Below are positions 61,063 to 64,000 of a stretch of DNA of 64,000 nucleotides, piece by piece. Position 1 is the first letter of the stretch; each line of letters starts with the position of its first letter. The position numbers and the translations under genes are program-made. Origin of the DNA: Serinus canaria (Eukaryota; Chordata; Aves; Passeriformes; Fringillidae). The notes below the pieces were generated by a model, which made no database searches, was not told the DNA's origin, and saw only the letters and a program-made list of their open reading frames with translations. Location: the NCBI RefSeq assembly GCF_022539315.1, contig NC_066343.1, positions 42,484,466 to 42,548,465 of the forward strand. The letters run 5' to 3'.

Positions 61063-61088
61063 ATTTATTTATTTATTTATTTATTTAT
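61063..61088. repeat. (ATTT)6.5 microsatellite
   Basis: Perfect ATTT units over 26 bp. Confidence 0.96.
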
Positions 61089-63016
61089 GGATTCTTTTGC
61101 CCTCTTTAAAGTTACATAGACATACAGAGCTGTGGTGCTAAATTATTTGACTCAAAAAATAGCAAAAGGTGACTTCATTAGTAAGTCTTGAAATGAGGAT
61201 AAGAGGGACAACTTGAAACTGCATAATTACTTTTGACACTAAGGTGATTAAAAACTCATGAAGTCTTTAAGCCTGAGCTATTACATTGCCACTCTAAGCC
61301 AAAGATACCTGACTTTAAGCAAGTTCAGAGAAGGTAAGAGACATGGGGCAGACTCTTCCTTACACATGAGTGACTAAATACCATATAATTGGTTATACAG
61401 TCTGACTAAAAGAGCCTTATTTCACACAGTGGGATGCACAGATATCTGGAATTAAATCAGTTGACCTAACCTTAGCATGTGATTTAGCAACTGATGGCTT
61501 ACACCATCTATTTGTCGCTGCTCAAATCAAGTAAGATGCATCTCTCCTGAACATTTATGAGGATTCACTATGTGTATGCGCATTGGGTAATTGCATGAAT
61601 AGACTGGCATAAAAGAGACAACTGATCTGAAATAACAAAGCCATTTTGCTTGTTCCAGAGCTACAGCTTTCACACTTGGTGCCTCTAAACAAGCAGTTAT
61701 AAATGTAGCCAGATATTCAATTTTGGGGGTCCAGGTTTATGTCTTTGGAAGTTCAACCTCTAATTTAATAAATTCTTCATTTTGATGAGTAAAGCAGCTT
61801 TAAAACCTCAGGTTAACTTTGGATGTGGTTTTGTGAATCATATTTTCTTCAACAATACAGAAATCTCCTTCTTTAGGTAAAACTCCTTGTTGCAATTTAC
61901 TTTTAGGAAAGGGAAAGGTGAAAAGAAGAAAGAAGGCAAAGTTAAAAATAACTAGCTTATTTTTCTACAGTGTAGTTACTAAAGCATTTTATTCCTCTGT
62001 TTTAAGTAAGATCCAGGGTCATGTATGTAAATTCACAATCTGGATACAGATCCTGATGTCTAAGCAGTAACATACAAGTTAAAATCTTTACCATCAGTTT
62101 ACTAGAGAGGTATTCCCTTGCAACTACTTACAGCCTTTCTACAGAAATAACCTAGAGAGCAGGGTGTGTCACCTTCAGTCTAAAGTTGTACTGGCCCCAC
62201 TGCAGCACCTCACAGGGGTTCTGCAGGTCGTGATGGTCAACTTTTATTTTCATGGATACCTAGAATTTTAGTGTAGGTATATTGACTCCCCTAGGATTTG
62301 ATCTTTTAAGCATCAAGGCGGCAAAGGTTATAGCTTTGGATTGTTTTGGAATATTCACAGAAAGGAGATCTAAGGGGTTCTATTCTGGTAAAATTCAAAG
62401 ATGTATGTATTAAGAAAACTAGATAAAGCACTAGCTTCGTTTTTTGGTTCCCTCTCTAAGCTTATTAGCTTATTCCTGAAATCTGCCTAGCTGAATTTGT
62501 TGCTAGGATTTTAGTTATGTCTTAACTTGACTTACCATATCATTTCAAAGAAATACAGAACAGTTCTATTCCAAGTGCATTACTAACACTCCTGAGGATA
62601 CTGGTTTTTACAAATTAACTAAACTGTCTTAGGTTAACTAGATTGGCTTCAGTGGCTGGCTTTGAAATCTATCTCATTTTTCTGCAGTTCAGTCTAACAA
62701 AATACCCTGCAGACCTTAAGTGTAAGATTAGACAAACCTAGACAAATGCTCCAACAAAGCTTATCTTCTATAATTCACTTGAGAACTTACAAGTGGTGAC
62801 TCACTGCCAGCTGTAAAGTTGCTGTGTCCAGATGCCACTTTTTAAAGCAGGCATACGAGAGAAGAGCAGAAGTCCTGGGCTGGAAAGCATCTTGAGGCAA
62901 TTATGCAAATTCCTGTCTGGACTCATATAATACAATAATTGGAGACACCATGTTGCATTCAGCACCACACTGTGAACCAACAAATATCACTAAATGCCAT
63001 TATTGACAAAAAAGCT

Positions 63017-63044
63017 GATTGATTGATTGATTGATTGACTGATT
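63017..63044. repeat. (GATT)7 microsatellite with one GACT unit
   Basis: Five perfect GATT units, one GACT and one more GATT. Confidence 0.95.
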
Positions 63045-64000
63045 TTTAACAGCTTTTCATTATCATATTTGTAAAATATTTATCCAGCAGAAGAGAGATG
63101 TGAACCCACACTGCAGAAGAGGTGTTGAAATCCCATTACATTTTAACTTGCTTTTGTTTGACAGCTTGCTTTTCTCATGTTAGGAGAGGAGAATGTGCAG
63201 TCCAGTTCACTGATTGTTCCTGGCTACTGAACCTTTAACATGGAAGCTTAAATTAGGGCAGCAACTGCTCGAGCTGCAGACAGTCAGCTTTCTGATTCTG
63301 GCTGAGGGCTACACACTCTAACAGATGATTCTAGTTACTAGCCATCTTTTGTTAACAGGGATGTTCTGTGTCAAATACCTGGAGCTTTTTATAGATTCTG
63401 CTCCTCCTTTGACTGTCATGATGCCCTTCATGTCAAAGGAGAGCACTGGGAGACTCACCAGGCTTTTAGTGAGCCATCACCTCTTGCATGAATTACTCAG
63501 AAGCCTGGTTTTCAACAACATGTGTTCCCAAGCAAGGCAAGGAGGTTGTCAGGCTCAATCACTGATGAACCTAGTTCACTGAGGAAGAGAGACGTATAAA
63601 AAGAATTCCAGAAACATTTCTCCATTGCAAGTAGACATTTTTAATGCATCCTTCCTGAAACAAAATGTCTTAAGTCTTTTAGCTCACCTGAAGCAAGATT
63701 GAATACATGATAATTGATGGCAGTAAGAGGATGGACAAATTCTTATGTCCTGCCATGGGGAATGGGGGAACTAACAAATACTCCATTGAATTCTCTAAAA
63801 ATAGGAGTGATCTGTCTAATTATTATTTGTTTTATAATTCTGATTGAAAAATGGATAATGGATTGTGCCCCAAATATTTTGAATAAGAAGGTATGCTAGA
63901 AGGCATTTTTTTCACTTTGCAGAATCATAATAGATTCATGGTTTTAAATAAAATATGCAATTGCAAAAAATAATTTTTACTAGTAAAATCTTCAGATAGG

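Larger units (their letters stand above)
57761..64000 (+). other. SLC24A2: SLC24A2 intron 2, last segment
   Basis: Intronic AT-rich DNA to the end of the window. Contains twin palindromes at 59419-59461, homopolymer and tetranucleotide repeats, and a GC-richer patch at 60050-60600 with an unrecognised open frame starting at a non-ATG codon. No exon of SLC24A2 found, so intron 2 probably continues past 64000. Confidence 0.5.

Noticed and set aside
1..64000. Searches by eye for tRNA genes, rRNA, CRISPR arrays, prokaryotic operons or a second protein-coding gene
   Set aside because: None could be supported; repeats, introns and composition are those of a vertebrate nuclear genome.

Overview
This looks like nuclear DNA from a bird. 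It is AT-rich and gene-poor. The interspersed repeats are CR1 LINE copies, many with the usual 5' truncation and one with the 3' ATTCTRTG-like end in clear view, together with LTRs of a common avian endogenous retrovirus family. No SINE, bacterial operon, CRISPR array or rRNA was seen. The only protein-coding gene I can support is the 5' part of SLC24A2 (NCKX2, the potassium-dependent sodium/calcium exchanger of neurons and cone photoreceptors), on the + strand. SLC24A2 lies on chromosome Z in chicken, so a Z-linked origin is likely but is an inference.

Layout: 1-10.8 kb is upstream intergenic DNA with small tandem repeats and, at 7.4-8.9 kb, a rearranged retroviral remnant whose two LTR copies face opposite ways. 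A CpG island at about 10.86-11.68 kb is the probable SLC24A2 promoter. It contains GC boxes, an EBF-like palindrome and two good splice donors (11168 and 11179) that could end a non-coding first exon. Intron 1 runs to about 13039. Exon 2 (about 13040-14114) carries a short 5'UTR with two upstream ORFs and then the first coding exon: 311 codons from a strong-context ATG at 13182 to a phase-0 donor at 14114/14115. It encodes the N-terminal hydrophobic segment, the glycosylated extracellular loop and the whole alpha-1 exchanger repeat.

From 14115 to the end (almost 50 kb) I read the window as SLC24A2 intron 2. I found no second coding exon, so the cytosolic loop and the alpha-2 half should lie beyond the window. 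This intron holds five CR1 fragments (two +, three -), a (CACT)20 microsatellite grown inside one of them, homopolymer and tetranucleotide repeats, a small CpG cluster, a pre-miRNA-like hairpin at 23.6 kb, a perfect 27-bp palindrome at 55.25 kb and a pair of twin palindromes at 59.4 kb.

No undescribed multi-gene system is visible. The most interesting leads are non-coding: the 27-bp palindrome, the 67-nt hairpin next to a CpG cluster, the inverted LTR pair, a possible intronic polyadenylation isoform of SLC24A2, and the uORFs in its leader.
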